Assembly: GCF_002706375.1 (NCBI RefSeq)
Contig: NZ_CP017706.1
Coordinates: forward strand, 186,001 to 250,000
Direction: 5' to 3'
DNA: 64,000 nt
Source of the DNA: Lactobacillus amylovorus DSM 20531
GTDB lineage: Bacteria > Bacillota > Bacilli > Lactobacillales > Lactobacillaceae
Shown piece by piece: positions 45,152 through 55,994 of this stretch (the first letter of the stretch is position 1; each line of letters begins with the position of its first letter). Position numbers and translations under genes: made by a program. Under the pieces are notes generated by a model that worked only from the letters and a program-made list of their open reading frames with translations, did no database searches and was not told the DNA's origin.

Positions 45152-46990
45152 TTACTTGCCTTTGATATCATCATCATTCATCTTAAGAACGGCCATGAAG
45201 GCATCTTGAGGCACTTCTACCTTACCTACAGCCTTCATTCTCTTTTTACCACGCTTCTGCTTTTCAAGCAATTTAGCACGACGGTCAGGGTCACCGGTGT
45301 GAATCTTCCAAGTAACATCCTTACGATATGGCTTGATCGTAGCACGAGAAATAATCTTGGCGCCGATCGCACCTTGAATATCAACTTCGAAGTTTTGACG
45401 TGGAATTAACTTCTTAAGCATTGAAGTCATTTGACGAGCACGATCTTGTGCTTCACTTCTGTGAGCGATAAAGCTAAGAGCATCGATTGGTTCCTTGTTA
45501 AGCAAGATATCGATCTTAACCAAGTCGGTTGCATGATAGCCAGTAATCTCGTAGTCAAGTGAAGCATAACCCTTAGTTGATGACTTCAAATCATCGAAGA
45601 AGTCAAAGATGATTTCAGCCAACGGCATATTGTAGATAACGTTAACGCGGTACTTATCAAGATAGTCCATCGTGACAAATTCGCCACGTTTTCTTTGACA
45701 AAGTTCCATTACAGGGCCAACAAAGTCATTTGGCACCATAATTTCTGCCTTAACATAAGGCTCTTGCACTTCCTTGTATTCACCAGCATCTGGCAAATCT
45801 GATGGGTTATCAATTACCTTAGTTGAGCCATCATTCATAATTGCGTGATAGTCAACGGATGGTGCAGTCATAATTAAATCAAGATCAAATTCTTGTTCTA
45901 GTCGTTCTTGCACAACATCCATATGCAAAAGTCCTAAGAAACCACAACGGAACCCGAAGCCCAAAGCAGTAGAAGTTTCAGGTTCAAATTCTAAAGCTGC
46001 ATCGTTTAATTGCAACTTTTGCAAAGCTTCCTTTAAGTCTTCATAATCACGGTTATCAACTGGATACATACCAGAGTAAACCATTGGTGGAATTTGACGG
46101 TAACCTGGAAGTGGTTCGGCAGTAGGATTATCTGCTTGGGTGATAGTATCACCAACACGAGTTTCACGTACGGACTTAATGTTGGCAGTAATATAACCCA
46201 CATCCCCAGCAATCAAGATATCCTTCTTAATTGGATGTGGACTTGAAACACCTACTTCTGTAACTTCATATTCCTTACCAGTATTCATAATTTGAACTCG
46301 GTCACCAGGCTTAACTGTACCGTCTTCGATTTTGACTGACATTACGACACCACGATAGTCATCATATTTTGAGTCAAAAATCAAAGCCTTGAGTGGCGCA
46401 GTAATATCACCAGATGGAGCTGGAATGTCTTTTACTACTTTTTCCAGCATGTCCTTGATGCCTTGACCGGTTTTACCAGAAACTTCCGCAGCTTCAGAAG
46501 CATCAAGACCAAGCATCTCTTCAATTTCTTCCTTAGTCTTAGGAATATCAGCAGATGGCAAGTCGATCTTATTAATTACAGGTAAAATTGCCAAATCATC
46601 ATCGATCGCTAAGTAAGTGTTAGCCAAAGTCTGAGCTTGCACACCTTGTGAAGCATCAACTACCATCAATGCACCTTCACAGGCAGCCAAAGAACGTGAT
46701 ACTTCATAAGAAAAGTCCACGTGTCCTGGTGTGTCGATCAAGTGGAAGATGTAGTCTTCGCCATCTTCGGCATGATACTTAACTTCAACTGAGTTCATTT
46801 TAATAGTAATACCACGTTGACGTTCAAGTGGCATATCATCTAACATCTGATTCTTAAGTTGACGTTGACTTACAGTATCAGTCAATTCAAGAATTCTGTC
46901 GGCAATAGTAGACTTACCATGGTCAATATGCGCTACGATTGCAAAGTTTCGAATATGTTTTTGATAGTCTTTTAATTTGTTTAAATCCAT
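45152..46990 (-). CDS. lepA: Elongation factor 4 (LepA)
   Basis: 612 aa GTPase. G1 [10 protein letters not shown]3 [13 protein letters not shown]4 NKIDLPSA and the LepA-specific C-terminal domain ([20 protein letters not shown]). Acts on the ribosome, promoting back-translocation or recovery under stress. The ATG at 46990 gives the conserved [20 protein letters not shown]; a GTG 12 bases upstream merges with the AAAGGG ribosome site and is less likely. It lies after the dnaJ terminator and is followed by srtA. Confidence 0.97.
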   Translation of the reverse strand: MDLNKLKDYQKHIRNFAIVAHIDHGKSTIADRILELTDTVSQRQLKNQMLDDMPLERQRGITIKMNSVEVKYHAEDGEDYIFHLIDTPGHVDFSYEVSRSLAACEGALMVVDASQGVQAQTLANTYLAIDDDLAILPVINKIDLPSADIPKTKEEIEEMLGLDASEAAEVSGKTGQGIKDMLEKVVKDIPAPSGDITAPLKALIFDSKYDDYRGVVMSVKIEDGTVKPGDRVQIMNTGKEYEVTEVGVSSPHPIKKDILIAGDVGYITANIKSVRETRVGDTITQADNPTAEPLPGYRQIPPMVYSGMYPVDNRDYEDLKEALQKLQLNDAALEFEPETSTALGFGFRCGFLGLLHMDVVQERLEQEFDLDLIMTAPSVDYHAIMNDGSTKVIDNPSDLPDAGEYKEVQEPYVKAEIMVPNDFVGPVMELCQRKRGEFVTMDYLDKYRVNVIYNMPLAEIIFDFFDDLKSSTKGYASLDYEITGYHATDLVKIDILLNKEPIDALSFIAHRSEAQDRARQMTSMLKKLIPRQNFEVDIQGAIGAKIISRATIKPYRKDVTWKIHTGDPDRRAKLLEKQKRGKKRMKAVGKVEVPQDAFMAVLKMNDDDIKGK

Positions 46991-47057
46991 AAATAAATGC
47001 ACCCTTTTATTTCTGTCTTATTAATTATAGCAAAGGTTACGGCGCATACAAAAGAAA

Positions 47058-47090
47058 TAGCGAGCTGCATTTTACAGCTCGCTACTTTTT
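47058..47090 (-). terminator. Terminator of the hrcA-grpE-dnaK-dnaJ operon
   Basis: Perfect 10-bp stem TAGCGAGCTG / CAGCTCGCTA; T-rich on both strands, overlapping the dnaJ stop region. Confidence 0.85.
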
Positions 47091-48244
47091 TATTCTCCGT
47101 TAAATTTATCTTTAAGCCTTTCGAAAAAGCCTTTTTCTTTTGGAGTGATATGTTCACCACCATCTTGAACAAAGTTAGTTAAATCTTGTTTTTGCTTTTC
47201 ATTAATATGCTTTGGAATAACGATATCAACAGTAATAATTTGATCACCGTTGCCATTACCACGAAGATAAGGCACACCTTTACCACGCAAGGTAAATTTC
47301 TTATTAGGTTGCGTACCTGCTGGAATGGTCAACTTTTCATCACCATGAACAGTCTTAACGTCAATTTCATCACCTAATGTAGCTTGTGCAAATGAAATTG
47401 GCACGTGAGTATAAATGTTTTGACCACGACGCTCAAAAATCTTGGATGGCTTTACTCGGTAAATGATGTACAAGTCACCATATGGTCCACCATTAATACC
47501 GGCATCACCTTGGCCTTGGTAACGCAATTGTTGACCATTATCAATACCTGCTGGAATATCAACCTCAATAGTATTCTTACGTTCAACAATACCTCTACCG
47601 TGACAAGTCTTACATGGGTGTTCAATGACCACACCACGACCATGACATTTATCACAAGTAGTTTGTTGACGAACCATACCAAAGACTGAACGTTGGGTAA
47701 CTGTCATATAACCTGTACCATGACATTTATCACAGGTAATTGGGTGCGTACCTTTTTCGCAACCATTACCTCCACAAGTCTCACAAATTTCATCACGAGT
47801 ATAGCTAACTTGAGACTTTTTACCATTAATGGCATCCATAAAGTCAATCGTTAAAGTATAGTCTAGGTCCTCACCACGTTGAGGTGCTGTAGGATCGACT
47901 CTTTGTTGACGGCCTTGACCAAAGATATCGCCAAAAATGTCGCCAAAATCGCCAAAGCCCGAAGCATCAAAACCTGCACCACCAAAGCCTTGACCGGCTC
48001 CGCCACCGAAGCCACCTTGGCCATTTACACCGGCAGAACCAAATTGATCATATTGTGCACGCTTTTGCTTATCATGCAAAACTTCATAAGCTTCGTTAAC
48101 TTGCTTATACTTTTCTTCAGCTCCGGGTTCATGGTTCAAATCTGGGTGGTATTTCTTTGCTAGTTTACGATATGCCTTATTAATTTCCTGGTCACTGGCG
48201 TCACGATCTACGCCAAGCACTTTATAATAATCTTCTTGTGCCAT
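47090..48244 (-). CDS. dnaJ: Chaperone DnaJ
   Basis: 384 aa. J domain with HPD in YHPDLN (about residue 33), a Gly/Phe-rich region ([16 protein letters not shown]), four CxxCxGxG zinc repeats ([32 protein letters not shown]) and the C-terminal substrate domain. Type I Hsp40, co-chaperone of DnaK. Separated from dnaK by a hairpin at 48277. Confidence 0.98.
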   Translation of the reverse strand: MAQEDYYKVLGVDRDASDQEINKAYRKLAKKYHPDLNHEPGAEEKYKQVNEAYEVLHDKQKRAQYDQFGSAGVNGQGGFGGGAGQGFGGAGFDASGFGDFGDIFGDIFGQGRQQRVDPTAPQRGEDLDYTLTIDFMDAINGKKSQVSYTRDEICETCGGNGCEKGTHPITCDKCHGTGYMTVTQRSVFGMVRQQTTCDKCHGRGVVIEHPCKTCHGRGIVERKNTIEVDIPAGIDNGQQLRYQGQGDAGINGGPYGDLYIIYRVKPSKIFERRGQNIYTHVPISFAQATLGDEIDVKTVHGDEKLTIPAGTQPNKKFTLRGKGVPYLRGNGNGDQIITVDIVIPKHINEKQKQDLTNFVQDGGEHITPKEKGFFERLKDKFNGE

Positions 48245-48276
48245 CTATTTGAACTCCTTATTATTCTCAAAAGAAA

Positions 48277-48305
48277 AGAACTACTCAATGGGTAGTTCTC
48301 TTCTC
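48277..48305 (-). terminator. Hairpin between dnaK and dnaJ
   Basis: 8-bp stem AGAACTAC / GTAGTTCT followed on the minus strand by TTTTCTTTT. Could act as a partial terminator lowering dnaJ relative to dnaK. Confidence 0.55.
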
Positions 48306-48327
48306 TTTTTGTTTAATTATAAACCCA

Positions 48328-50178
48328 TTACTTGTTTGGATCTACTTTGTGGAATTCACCATCTTGGGCACCACCGTTATTACCGTTGTTTGGGTTGCCA
48401 CCTTGTGGGCCTTGAGGGCCTGCTTGACCTGCTGCACCTTGAGCTCCACCATTTTGTTGGTAAAGTTTAACAGCTAAGTCTTGAGCAGCCTTGGATAAAG
48501 CATCTTTCTTTTCTTTCATTTCGTCCAAGTTGTTGTCCTTTTGAGCCTTCTTCAAGTCATTAAGGGCATCTTCAACTGGTTTACGATCTGCATCAGAAAG
48601 CTTATCCTTAGTTTCCTTCAAAGTCTTTTCAGTAGTAAAGACTAATTGATCAACTTCGTTACGTAAGTCTGCTTCTTCCTTACGCTTCTTGTCTTCTTCG
48701 GCGTGTTCTTCGGCGTCTTTTTGCATACGCTTGATTTCTTCGTCTGACAAACCAGATGAACTCTTGATAGTGATCTTTTGTTCCTTACCAGTACCCATAT
48801 CCTTGGCAGATACGTTTACGATACCGTTCTTGTCGATATCGAAGGTAACTTGAATTTGAGGAACACCACGTGGTGCAGGTGGAATATCAGTTAATTCAAA
48901 GCGGCCAAGAGTCTTGTCGTCTGCAGCCATTGGACGTTCACCTTGTAATACGTGAACATCTACTGCTGGTTGGTTATCTGCAGCAGTTGAGAAGATTTGG
49001 CTCTTTGAAGTAGGAATAGTAGTGTTTCTGTCGATTAACTTAGTGAAGACACCACCCATGGTTTCAATACCAAGTGACAATGGAGTAACATCAAGCAATA
49101 CGATGTCCTTAACGTCACCTGAAATAACACCACCTTGGATAGCTGCACCTAAAGCAACAGCTTCGTCAGGGTTAATTGAGTGGTCAGGTTCCTTGCCAGC
49201 CCATTCCTTAACTGCCTTTTGAACAGCTGGAATACGAGTTGAACCACCGTTTAAGATAACCTTGTCGATGTCGTTAACAGTAAGACCTGCATCCTTTAAT
49301 GCATTGTCAAATGGGATCTTAGTCTTTTCAACTAAGTCGCTAGTCAATTCATCGAACTTAGCACGAGTTAAGTCAGCTTCAAGGTGAAGTGGACCAGATT
49401 CGCCCGCAGAAATGAATGGAAGTGAGATGTGAGTGCTTGATACACCTGATAAGTCTTTCTTAGCCTTTTCTGCGGCGTCCTTTAATCTTTGCATTGCCAT
49501 CTTGTCCTTGGACAAGTCAACGCCATTTTCATCCTTAAAGTTCTTGATGAGCCAATCCATAATACGGTGGTCAAAGTCATCACCACCAAGGTGAGTATCA
49601 CCGTTAGTTGACAATACTTGGAAGACACCGTCACCTAATTGAAGAACGGAAACATCGAAAGTACCACCACCAAGGTCGTAAACCAAAACTTTTTCATCTT
49701 GGTCTTTATTCAAACCAAAGGCTAAAGCTGAAGCAGTTGGTTCGTTGATGATTCTTTGAACGTTCAAGCCAGCGATCTTACCAGCATCCTTAGTAGCTTG
49801 ACGTTGTGCGTCATTGAAGTAAGCAGGAACAGTAATAACTGCATCCTTAACTTCTTCACCTAAGTAGTCTTCTGAGAACTTCTTTATGTATTGCAAAATG
49901 AATGCTGAAATTTCTTGTGGAGTGTAGCTCTTGTTGCCAACCTTAACCTTGTAATCAGCTTCACCCATGTGACGCTTGATTGAAACAATGGTGTTAGGGT
50001 TAGTAATAGCTTGACGCTTAGCAACTTCACCTACTTGAATTTCACCGTCTTTGAAAGCAACTACAGACGGAGTAGTACGATTGCCTTCTGGGTTAGTAAT
50101 GATCTTTGGTTCTTTACCTTCAAGAACTGCAACTGCTGAGTTAGTAGTTCCGAGGTCAATACCAATAACTTTTGACAT
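48328..50178 (-). CDS. dnaK: Chaperone DnaK (Hsp70)
   Basis: 616 aa. N-terminal ATPase domain ([27 protein letters not shown]; phosphate loop LGGDDFD), interdomain linker region [11 protein letters not shown], substrate domain, and a Gly/Asn/Gln-rich tail ([16 protein letters not shown]) ending FHKVDPNK. The start at 50178 has AGAGGAAG; nine upstream codons in frame are not conserved. Third gene of the HrcA-regulated heat-shock operon. Confidence 0.98.
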   Translation of the reverse strand: MSKVIGIDLGTTNSAVAVLEGKEPKIITNPEGNRTTPSVVAFKDGEIQVGEVAKRQAITNPNTIVSIKRHMGEADYKVKVGNKSYTPQEISAFILQYIKKFSEDYLGEEVKDAVITVPAYFNDAQRQATKDAGKIAGLNVQRIINEPTASALAFGLNKDQDEKVLVYDLGGGTFDVSVLQLGDGVFQVLSTNGDTHLGGDDFDHRIMDWLIKNFKDENGVDLSKDKMAMQRLKDAAEKAKKDLSGVSSTHISLPFISAGESGPLHLEADLTRAKFDELTSDLVEKTKIPFDNALKDAGLTVNDIDKVILNGGSTRIPAVQKAVKEWAGKEPDHSINPDEAVALGAAIQGGVISGDVKDIVLLDVTPLSLGIETMGGVFTKLIDRNTTIPTSKSQIFSTAADNQPAVDVHVLQGERPMAADDKTLGRFELTDIPPAPRGVPQIQVTFDIDKNGIVNVSAKDMGTGKEQKITIKSSSGLSDEEIKRMQKDAEEHAEEDKKRKEEADLRNEVDQLVFTTEKTLKETKDKLSDADRKPVEDALNDLKKAQKDNNLDEMKEKKDALSKAAQDLAVKLYQQNGGAQGAAGQAGPQGPQGGNPNNGNNGGAQDGEFHKVDPNK

Positions 50179-50194
50179 GTATAAACTTCCTCTC

Positions 50195-50779
50195 TTATTG
50201 AGCAACTACAACCATAGCTGGTCTTAGTGTCCGATCTTTATATTGATATCCTTTTTGTAAAACCTGAACAACGTGATCTTTTTGATCATCATTCTCAGCT
50301 GCTACTGTTTGAACAGCTTGATGCAATGTCGGATCAAATTTAACGCCTTCAGCCTCAATCTCAACAATACCGTGATCTTTCATGGCCTTTGCAAGTGAAT
50401 CAAGGGTCATTTGAACACCTTTCTTCAATTGCTTAGACACATCATCATCGGCCTTAACGCTTAAAGCTCTTTCCAAATTGTCCATTGCAGGCAAAACGTC
50501 TTTAGCTAAGCTTTGAGATTCATACTTGATAAGTTGTGCTCTTTCTTTTGAGTAACGAGCTTGCATATTTTGAATTTCGGCTTCGCTACGCAAGTACTTA
50601 TCTTCAAGATCTTTATTCTTTTCTTTTAAGTCAGCGATTTCTTTAGCTAACTTTTGATCTTCTTTATCTTTTTTAGGCTCTTCGTCTTTAGCCGTTTCTT
50701 TTTTCACAGCCTTTTTTGGCTCAGAAGCCTTTTCTTTTTTATCTAAATCTCTTTCACTTGGAGACTCTTCTCTACTCAC
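50195..50779 (-). CDS. grpE: Nucleotide exchange factor GrpE
   Basis: 194 aa, starting with GTG after AGGAGG. Highly charged N-terminal region ([15 protein letters not shown]), long coiled coil ([20 protein letters not shown]) and the beta-rich DnaK-binding domain ending [18 protein letters not shown]. Releases ADP from DnaK. Between hrcA and dnaK as usual. Confidence 0.97.
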   Translation of the reverse strand: MSREESPSERDLDKKEKASEPKKAVKKETAKDEEPKKDKEDQKLAKEIADLKEKNKDLEDKYLRSEAEIQNMQARYSKERAQLIKYESQSLAKDVLPAMDNLERALSVKADDDVSKQLKKGVQMTLDSLAKAMKDHGIVEIEAEGVKFDPTLHQAVQTVAAENDDQKDHVVQVLQKGYQYKDRTLRPAMVVVAQ

Positions 50780-50791
50780 GGCTAACCTCCT

Positions 50792-51841
50792 CTATTGAAA
50801 TTTACCGTAATAATCAAGCAACTTCTTGGCCAACTCATTTCTAAAGTATTCAAGAAGGCCGATCATTTGTGAATACGGCATATTTGTTGGCCCAAGTAAA
50901 GCAATTGTTCCTTTACCATGGGTGCCAACGCTATATTCAGCAGTCACCAGACTATAATTCTTTAATAAGTCGTTAGGCATTTCTGAACCTAACTTTACTT
51001 TTACTGGATATTTCTCAGTCTTTGGATCAGCCTTACCATCTAGCAAGTTAGAAAATAGATTATCATGATCGATCATTTCATAAAGCAATATGATATCATT
51101 GACATTATGCTCAGATGTGTTTTTCAACAAATTAATTTGTCCATCAACATACATCTGCTCGCTTGCAGCATCTTTTAAAACATCTTCGACCAAATCTAGA
51201 AGCTCACTAACATGATCGCTACCGATTTCGTTTTTAGCAAGCTCACTTAAGAATGAAATATTAACTTCATTTAAGCTCTTGCCTACTAATTGATCGTTGA
51301 TCATGCGTACTGCTTTTTCAATTTCTTCCCCATGAATATTGTGTGGTAAAGCATAAACCTGATTTTGAACGTTACCATCACTCGTAACCAGAATGGCCAT
51401 CACTTGTCTAGCTGACAAAGGCACAATTCTGAAACCGGTGATCTTAACATCCCCACTCTCAGGTCCTTCGGCAAAAGCAGTATAATCAGTTAAATCTGAT
51501 AAGATACGAGCTGCTTCTTGCACAATCTCATTTACTTGATGGAAGGGCCGATCTAATTGACTTCCGATTGTATTATAAACGGACTCTGGCAACTGCAGTG
51601 GTTCAACCAAATTATCCAAATAGTATCGATAACCTTCGCTTGAAGGAATTCTACCACTAGAAGAGTGAGTCTTTTCAATCAAGCCCTGATCTTCAAGCAC
51701 TGCCATTTCATTACGAATGGTTGCACTTGATACCTTAATTGGTAATTGGTTCATCACTGTCTTTGAACCTACAGGCTCATGTGTCTGCGTGAAGTCCGTG
51801 ATTATTGTTTTTAAAATAAGTTCTTGACGCTCGGTCAACAT
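50792..51841 (-). CDS. hrcA: Heat-inducible repressor HrcA
   Basis: 349 aa. N-terminal winged helix ([40 protein letters not shown]) and C-terminal dimer domain ([20 protein letters not shown]). Binds CIRCE and represses this operon; folding of HrcA depends on GroE in characterised bacteria. The start at 51841 follows GAGGG; eight upstream in-frame codons overlap the first CIRCE. Two CIRCE-like sites bracket its promoter. Confidence 0.97.
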   Translation of the reverse strand: MLTERQELILKTIITDFTQTHEPVGSKTVMNQLPIKVSSATIRNEMAVLEDQGLIEKTHSSSGRIPSSEGYRYYLDNLVEPLQLPESVYNTIGSQLDRPFHQVNEIVQEAARILSDLTDYTAFAEGPESGDVKITGFRIVPLSARQVMAILVTSDGNVQNQVYALPHNIHGEEIEKAVRMINDQLVGKSLNEVNISFLSELAKNEIGSDHVSELLDLVEDVLKDAASEQMYVDGQINLLKNTSEHNVNDIILLYEMIDHDNLFSNLLDGKADPKTEKYPVKVKLGSEMPNDLLKNYSLVTAEYSVGTHGKGTIALLGPTNMPYSQMIGLLEYFRNELAKKLLDYYGKFQ

Positions 51842-51858
51842 AAATATCGCCCTCACTT

Positions 51859-51885
51859 TTAGCACTCATATCTCTCAGGTGCTAA
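51859..51885 (-). promoter_or_regulatory. CIRCE operator 1
   Basis: TTAGCACTC-N9-AGGTGCTAA, close to the CIRCE consensus (TTAGCACTC-N9-GAGTGCTAA); two mismatches in the second arm. Lies downstream of the hrcA -10 box. Confidence 0.85.
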
Positions 51886-51893
51886 CAGATTCT

Positions 51894-51921
51894 ATTATAC
51901 TAAAATTTAGCAATAATTCAA
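51894..51921 (-). promoter_or_regulatory. hrcA operon promoter
   Basis: On the minus strand TTGAAT (51916-51921) and TATAAT (51894-51899), spacer 16 bases. The -35 box sits inside the spacer of CIRCE 2. Confidence 0.85.
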
Positions 51922-51933
51922 CCCGAGTGCTAA
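51907..51933 (-). promoter_or_regulatory. CIRCE operator 2
   Basis: TTAGCAATA-N9-GAGTGCTAA; one perfect arm, two mismatches in the other. It overlaps the -35 box, so HrcA bound here would block RNA polymerase directly. It also lies just after the ABC-F stop. Confidence 0.8.
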
Positions 51934-51934
51934 T

Positions 51935-53455
51935 TTATTTTGAACTTTTTTCTAGTTTGATTCTTTGCGTTGCTACATGCTCAATAAAGTATTGATCGTG
52001 CTCAACTAAAACCATAGCTGGTTGAACATTTTTCAGTAGCTTAATCAACTGATCTTGATTAAAAACATCCAAATAATTCGCAGGCTCATCCCACAAGTAT
52101 AAATCAGCTGGTTCTACTAAAGATTTAGCCAAAGCTACTCGTTTTTGCTGACCCATGCTCATTTCTTCGATCTTGGTAGTAAAACTTTCTCGTGGAAAGC
52201 CCATTTTCTTCAAATTATTGAGCAGCTCTTCATATGAAATCTTTTGTTTTTCCGCAAACTCTTTTAATGTACCGGTATATTCAGTAAAGTCTTGAGGTAA
52301 ATATGATATTTTCAAGCCATTGGTTAACGCAAACTGGCCTTGATATGACACATCATTTGCTTTACTTAATAGCAATTTCAAAAAGGTCGATTTACCAGTA
52401 CCGTTTTTGCCTTCTAGAGAAATGACGCCCTTATTTTCAACAATCATGTTTAGATCTTCAAAAAGCTGTTTATCTTGAACCCTCAAAGACAAGTGCTGAG
52501 TTTCAAGTAAAGTATGATGATAATTTGACTGGAAATTCATTGTTAAATAAGGCACATCTTCAATATTGACCATTAAACCTTTTTTTCTCTTCGATTCGTT
52601 TATCCATTCGACGCTGAGTATTGATCGCCTTTTTCATCATTTTAGCAGAGACATGGCCAATTGCACCTTTGTTTAATCTTGTTCGCCGATTAAGGACATG
52701 TTGTTCCTTCATTCCCTTATACTTTTGTGCTTCAACACTGTCTGACCAATTATTAAAACGAACATATTTCTTATTTAGGTTCTTAACTTCACCTTTTAGC
52801 TTTTCATTTTTATCCCGATTAAACTGATCTCTTTTCTCCTTTGTATCTTCATAGCTAGCATAATTTCCTTGATACAAATGAATTTCCGTATTTTCAATTG
52901 CCAAAATATGATCAGTAATTTGATTCAGAAAATTACGATCATGACTTACCACAATGAAGCCCTTATCATGTTTTTTTTCAAATATTGTGCTACTTGCATA
53001 CGACTTTCTTCATCCAAGTGATTCGTCGGCTCATCAATTAACGGAAATGCATCCCTATCAGTAAATGACAAGGCTAGTAATACCTTTGTTTGCTCGCCAC
53101 CACTTAATGTATCAAACGGCTGCCACAATAAATTAGGATCTGTATTCATCAAGTTCAGTTCTCGCTCAAGCTCCCACTGTTCAAAAGAAGCCTGATCTTG
53201 CAACTCATACAAAGTGATATTTTCAGGATTTTTTACAGTAATTGGAAAATAAGAAAAGATCAGCTTACTTTCAATTTCACCAGTTCCCTGCAATTTCCCT
53301 CTTAGCAAATTTAGAAATGTAGTCTTACCTCTACCATTTCTACCAACTAGACCCAATTTCCAGGTGCTATCCAAGTTTAAATTTAAGTCATTAAAAATAA
53401 TGTCACTAGCATCTTCGTATCTAAAAGAAAGGTTTGAAATCTCAATATTGCTCAT
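51935..53455 (-). pseudogene. ABC-F protein of the Lsa/Vga antibiotic-resistance type, two frameshifts
   Basis: Two ABC domains and no membrane segments. Domain 1: Walker A GRNGRGKTT, signature LSGGEQTKVLLALSF, Walker B LIDEPTNHLD. Linker with the ABC-F pattern (SYEDTKEKRDQFNRDKNEKL, HVSAKMMKKAINTQRRMDKR). Domain 2: GKNGTGKST, MSMGQQKRVALAKSL, LWDEPANYLD. The frame breaks in a run of eight A (52971-52978, one missing) before VVSHDRNFLNQI, and again in a run of seven (52580-52586, one extra) before MVNIEDVPYL. Correcting both gives a single protein of about 505 aa. ABC-F resistance proteins eject lincosamides, pleuromutilins and streptogramins from the ribosome. The upstream attenuator fits that role. 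Decay and read error are both possible. Confidence 0.88.
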
Positions 53456-53470
53456 GAAATCACCTCACGC

Positions 53471-53507
53471 AAAAAGAGAGCCCACACTTTTTCAAGAGTA
53501 GACTCCC
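53471..53507 (-). terminator. Attenuator terminator in the ABC-F leader
   Basis: On the minus strand GGGAGTCTACTC (53507-53496) pairs, with G-U wobbles, to GTGTGGGCTCTC (53487-53476) and is followed by TTTTT. It ends about 16 bases before the ABC-F start codon. Confidence 0.7.
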
Positions 53508-53539
53508 TTCTTACATTTTGAGATATGAAAAAAGAAGGG
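53505..53539 (-). promoter_or_regulatory. Antiterminator hairpin in the ABC-F leader
   Basis: CCCTTCTT pairs with AAGAAGGG (arms 53532-53539 and 53505-53512 on the minus strand). Three bases (53505-53507) are shared with the terminator's 5' arm, so the two structures exclude each other. Confidence 0.6.
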
Positions 53540-53550
53540 TATACCATATA

Positions 53551-53638
53551 CGTCTAATCTTGACAAAAGTGCATAGTAATCCTCTTCAAATAAAGAGTAA
53601 CTGTTAAACTATGCTTCGTTTTGCAAGATTAAAGACGC
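53551..53638 (-). promoter_or_regulatory. Leader hairpin enclosing the uORF
   Basis: A long imperfect stem: CGTCT, AATCTTG, CAAAA and GCATAGT on the 5' side pair with their complements around and inside the uORF. The uORF ribosome site (GAAGAGG) faces a complementary CTCTT, which would limit its translation. Confidence 0.55.
53554..53574 (-). CDS. Six-residue leader peptide of the ABC-F gene (MHFCQD)
   Basis: ATG CAC TTT TGT CAA GAT TAG with ribosome site GAAGAGG seven bases upstream, inside the ABC-F leader and before the antiterminator and terminator hairpins. This is the layout of ribosome-mediated attenuators of ABC-F and erm resistance genes, where an antibiotic stalls a ribosome on the short frame and so favours the antiterminator. 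The peptide is too short to test by similarity; the call rests on position, ribosome site and the alternative hairpins. Confidence 0.6.
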   Translation of the reverse strand: MHFCQD

Positions 53639-53716
53639 AACAGCGATCCTTCTTTCTAAATTTGAATTTCAATTGATACAAAAAGGATATCATGAAAAAA
53701 ATTACTTTTCAACTTT

Positions 53717-54646
53717 TTATTCAGCAAAATAGGCCTTGATCTCTTCTTGATCCTTTTCAAGTTGCTTCTTCAATTCATCCAAGTTGGCAAATTTAATTTC
53801 TCCGCGAGTATACTTGTACCACTTAATCTTCATTGGCTTACCATATACATCTTCGTCAAAATTAAATAAGTTTGATTCAATATAAATCTTCTTTTCTTGA
53901 CCGATTGTCACGTTATAACCAACACTGGTCATCGAGTCATACCATTTGCCATCTATCTCAGTTTTAGTTGCATAAACGCCAATTTTAGGGATCACCTTGT
54001 GATCTGCCCAGATTAAATTAGCAGTTGGAAAGCCAAGCTTATGTCCATTACGTTTGCCATGTCCTATGATTCCACTCATCACATAATGATGACCCATCAG
54101 TTCATATGCAAGTTCCATATCGCCATCTTTAATGGCTTGGCGAATTTCAGTAGAACCAATCTTTTTACCAGCAAAAATCTGCTTAGGCATCACTACAATA
54201 TCAAAGCGCCCCTTAGCATAATCTGGTAAACGATCCATATTGGCAATTTTCTTTGGACCATATGTATAGTCAAAGCCTGCTACAATAGTGTCCGCATTCA
54301 ATTTAACGATTACATTATCGACAAAATCTTGTGCCCCGATTTGACTAAATTCTTTGGTAAATGGCATCACAGCCAGATAATCAACCCCTAATTCAGACAT
54401 CTTGTCTGCCTTTTCTTCGAGCGTTTCAAGATATTTAAAATTCTTTTTGTCCTCATAAACTTCTTTAGGATGTCGGTCAAAAGTCATCACTACTAAAGGC
54501 AGATTCTTTTGATCAGCAATTTCTTTTGCTCGCTTGATTAATTTTTGATGTCCCAAATGAATCCCATCAAAAAAGCCGAGAGCAAGCACTACTTTTGAAG
54601 ATAGAATATTTTCTTTAACTGGATAAGTTAAATGAACGATTTTCAC
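53717..54646 (-). CDS. ribF: Bifunctional riboflavin kinase/FAD synthetase
   Basis: 309 aa. N-terminal FAD synthetase with GFFDGIHLGHQKLIKRAKE (about residues 24-42) and the HxGH-type nucleotidyl-transfer motif; C-terminal riboflavin kinase with GHGKRNGHKLGFPTANL. Converts riboflavin to FMN and FAD. Starts with GTG after AAGGA. It follows truB by 20 bases, an old Firmicute pair. Confidence 0.97.
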   Translation of the reverse strand: MKIVHLTYPVKENILSSKVVLALGFFDGIHLGHQKLIKRAKEIADQKNLPLVVMTFDRHPKEVYEDKKNFKYLETLEEKADKMSELGVDYLAVMPFTKEFSQIGAQDFVDNVIVKLNADTIVAGFDYTYGPKKIANMDRLPDYAKGRFDIVVMPKQIFAGKKIGSTEIRQAIKDGDMELAYELMGHHYVMSGIIGHGKRNGHKLGFPTANLIWADHKVIPKIGVYATKTEIDGKWYDSMTSVGYNVTIGQEKKIYIESNLFNFDEDVYGKPMKIKWYKYTRGEIKFANLDELKKQLEKDQEEIKAYFAE

Positions 54647-54666
54647 AACTAATTCCTTCGTTTCAA

Positions 54667-55560
54667 TTATTCATTTTGAAGCAACATTAGACTTGGGCAA
54701 TAGAGTCTCCCCTTATTCTCATAAATTGCCTTAACTTTTTTATTGTACCTTAAAGCTACCTTTTTGGCATCTGTTTCTAACTTAATCCAAGCACCATTTT
54801 GTACTTTCTTCCATTGATCGTCTGATAAATCAATAGTTTCATAATTGGTGAAAAAGGCATCAATTGGTTGAATCAACTCATCAGCTTTTTCTGGATTTGC
54901 CTCAATCTCACTTAATTTTATTGCTTGTGAGATATCAAAGCCAGAACTAGCAGTTCTTCTTAATTCGGTCATAACGGCTGGCTTACCTAGTTTTTCTCCT
55001 AAATCATTAACTAATGATCTAACGTAGGTTCCTTTACTGCATTCAATTTCGAAGCCAAAACTTTCTTGACCTTTTTCTTCGTCAAAAACAGGTTTATCTA
55101 TTAAAAGATAGTCATAGATATCAACTGTTCGCTTAGGACGCTCAACAGCAATACCTTCACGGGCATATTCATATAAGTGCTTACCATTTACTTTAACCGC
55201 TGAATAAATCGGTGGAACCTGCTCAATTTCGCCCTTAAAAGAATCCATTCCAGCCTGAATCTCTTCAGTAGTAAAAGGATGATCAAGCTTTTCTTCCTTT
55301 AAAACCCTACCCGTTGCATCATATGAATCAGTAGCGTAACCCAACAAGCCTTGGCCTTCATACTTCTTAGGACGTGTGTGCATCAATTCGATTAATTTGG
55401 TAGCTTGACCAATTGCAATAGGTAAAACTCCCGTTACTTCAGGATCTAATGTACCAGCATGACCAATTTTTCTAATATGCAACGCACGACGCAAATGGTA
55501 AACAACATCTGCGCTTGTCATATCCTTGTCTTTATCAATCACTAAAATTCCATTTAACAT
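54667..55560 (-). CDS. truB: tRNA pseudouridine-55 synthase
   Basis: 297 aa. Motif [20 protein letters not shown] (about residues 34-53) contains the catalytic Asp; KKYEGQ and [15 protein letters not shown] follow. Makes pseudouridine 55 in the T-loop of tRNAs. C-terminal PUA-like tail present. Downstream of an rbfA terminator, so it may have its own promoter or depend on read-through. Confidence 0.97.
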   Translation of the reverse strand: MLNGILVIDKDKDMTSADVVYHLRRALHIRKIGHAGTLDPEVTGVLPIAIGQATKLIELMHTRPKKYEGQGLLGYATDSYDATGRVLKEEKLDHPFTTEEIQAGMDSFKGEIEQVPPIYSAVKVNGKHLYEYAREGIAVERPKRTVDIYDYLLIDKPVFDEEKGQESFGFEIECSKGTYVRSLVNDLGEKLGKPAVMTELRRTASSGFDISQAIKLSEIEANPEKADELIQPIDAFFTNYETIDLSDDQWKKVQNGAWIKLETDAKKVALRYNKKVKAIYENKGRLYCPSLMLLQNE

Positions 55561-55582
55561 ATTTATATCCTATCTAGCTAAC

Positions 55583-55611
55583 AAAAAAAAGCGCCTTAAC
55601 GGCGCCTTTTT
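55583..55611 (-). terminator. Terminator between rbfA and truB
   Basis: Stem AAAAAgGCGCC / GGCGCtTTTT around TTAA-type loop with T runs on both sides, directly after the rbfA stop. Confidence 0.88.
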
Positions 55612-55976
55612 TACTTACTTGCCCGTTCAGCATCTTGCTTTTTAACTTCTGCAATTAAACGGTCAATTTTACTACCATATTTTACTGAATTATCACGTTT
55701 GAAAATAAGTTCAGGAACTTTATATACAGTCAAAGTTTGACCAAGCAAATGACGCATCATGCCCTTTGCCTTTTCTAAGCCTTCTTCGACTTCCTTTTCT
55801 TTTTCAGCATCTTCAGTTAATAAACTGTAGTAAACAGTTGCATATGAAAGATCATTCGTACATTCAACCGCAGTGATTGTAACTTCGCTTAAACGAGGAT
55901 CACGAATTTTCTTTTGTAAAATTTTGGTTAATTCGCGAAGGATTTCTCCTTCAACACGACCAATTCTATGCTTCAT
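55611..55976 (-). CDS. rbfA: Ribosome-binding factor A
   Basis: 121 aa KH-like fold (HRIGRVEGEILRELTKILQK; DPRLSEVTITAVECTNDLSY; VPELIFKRDNSVKYGSKID). Helps 16S rRNA 5'-end maturation and cold adaptation of 30S subunits. Follows infB by 18 bases as last gene of the nusA-infB operon. Confidence 0.97.
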   Translation of the reverse strand: MKHRIGRVEGEILRELTKILQKKIRDPRLSEVTITAVECTNDLSYATVYYSLLTEDAEKEKEVEEGLEKAKGMMRHLLGQTLTVYKVPELIFKRDNSVKYGSKIDRLIAEVKKQDAERASK

Positions 55977-55994
55977 GCTTGCCTCCTAAAATAA

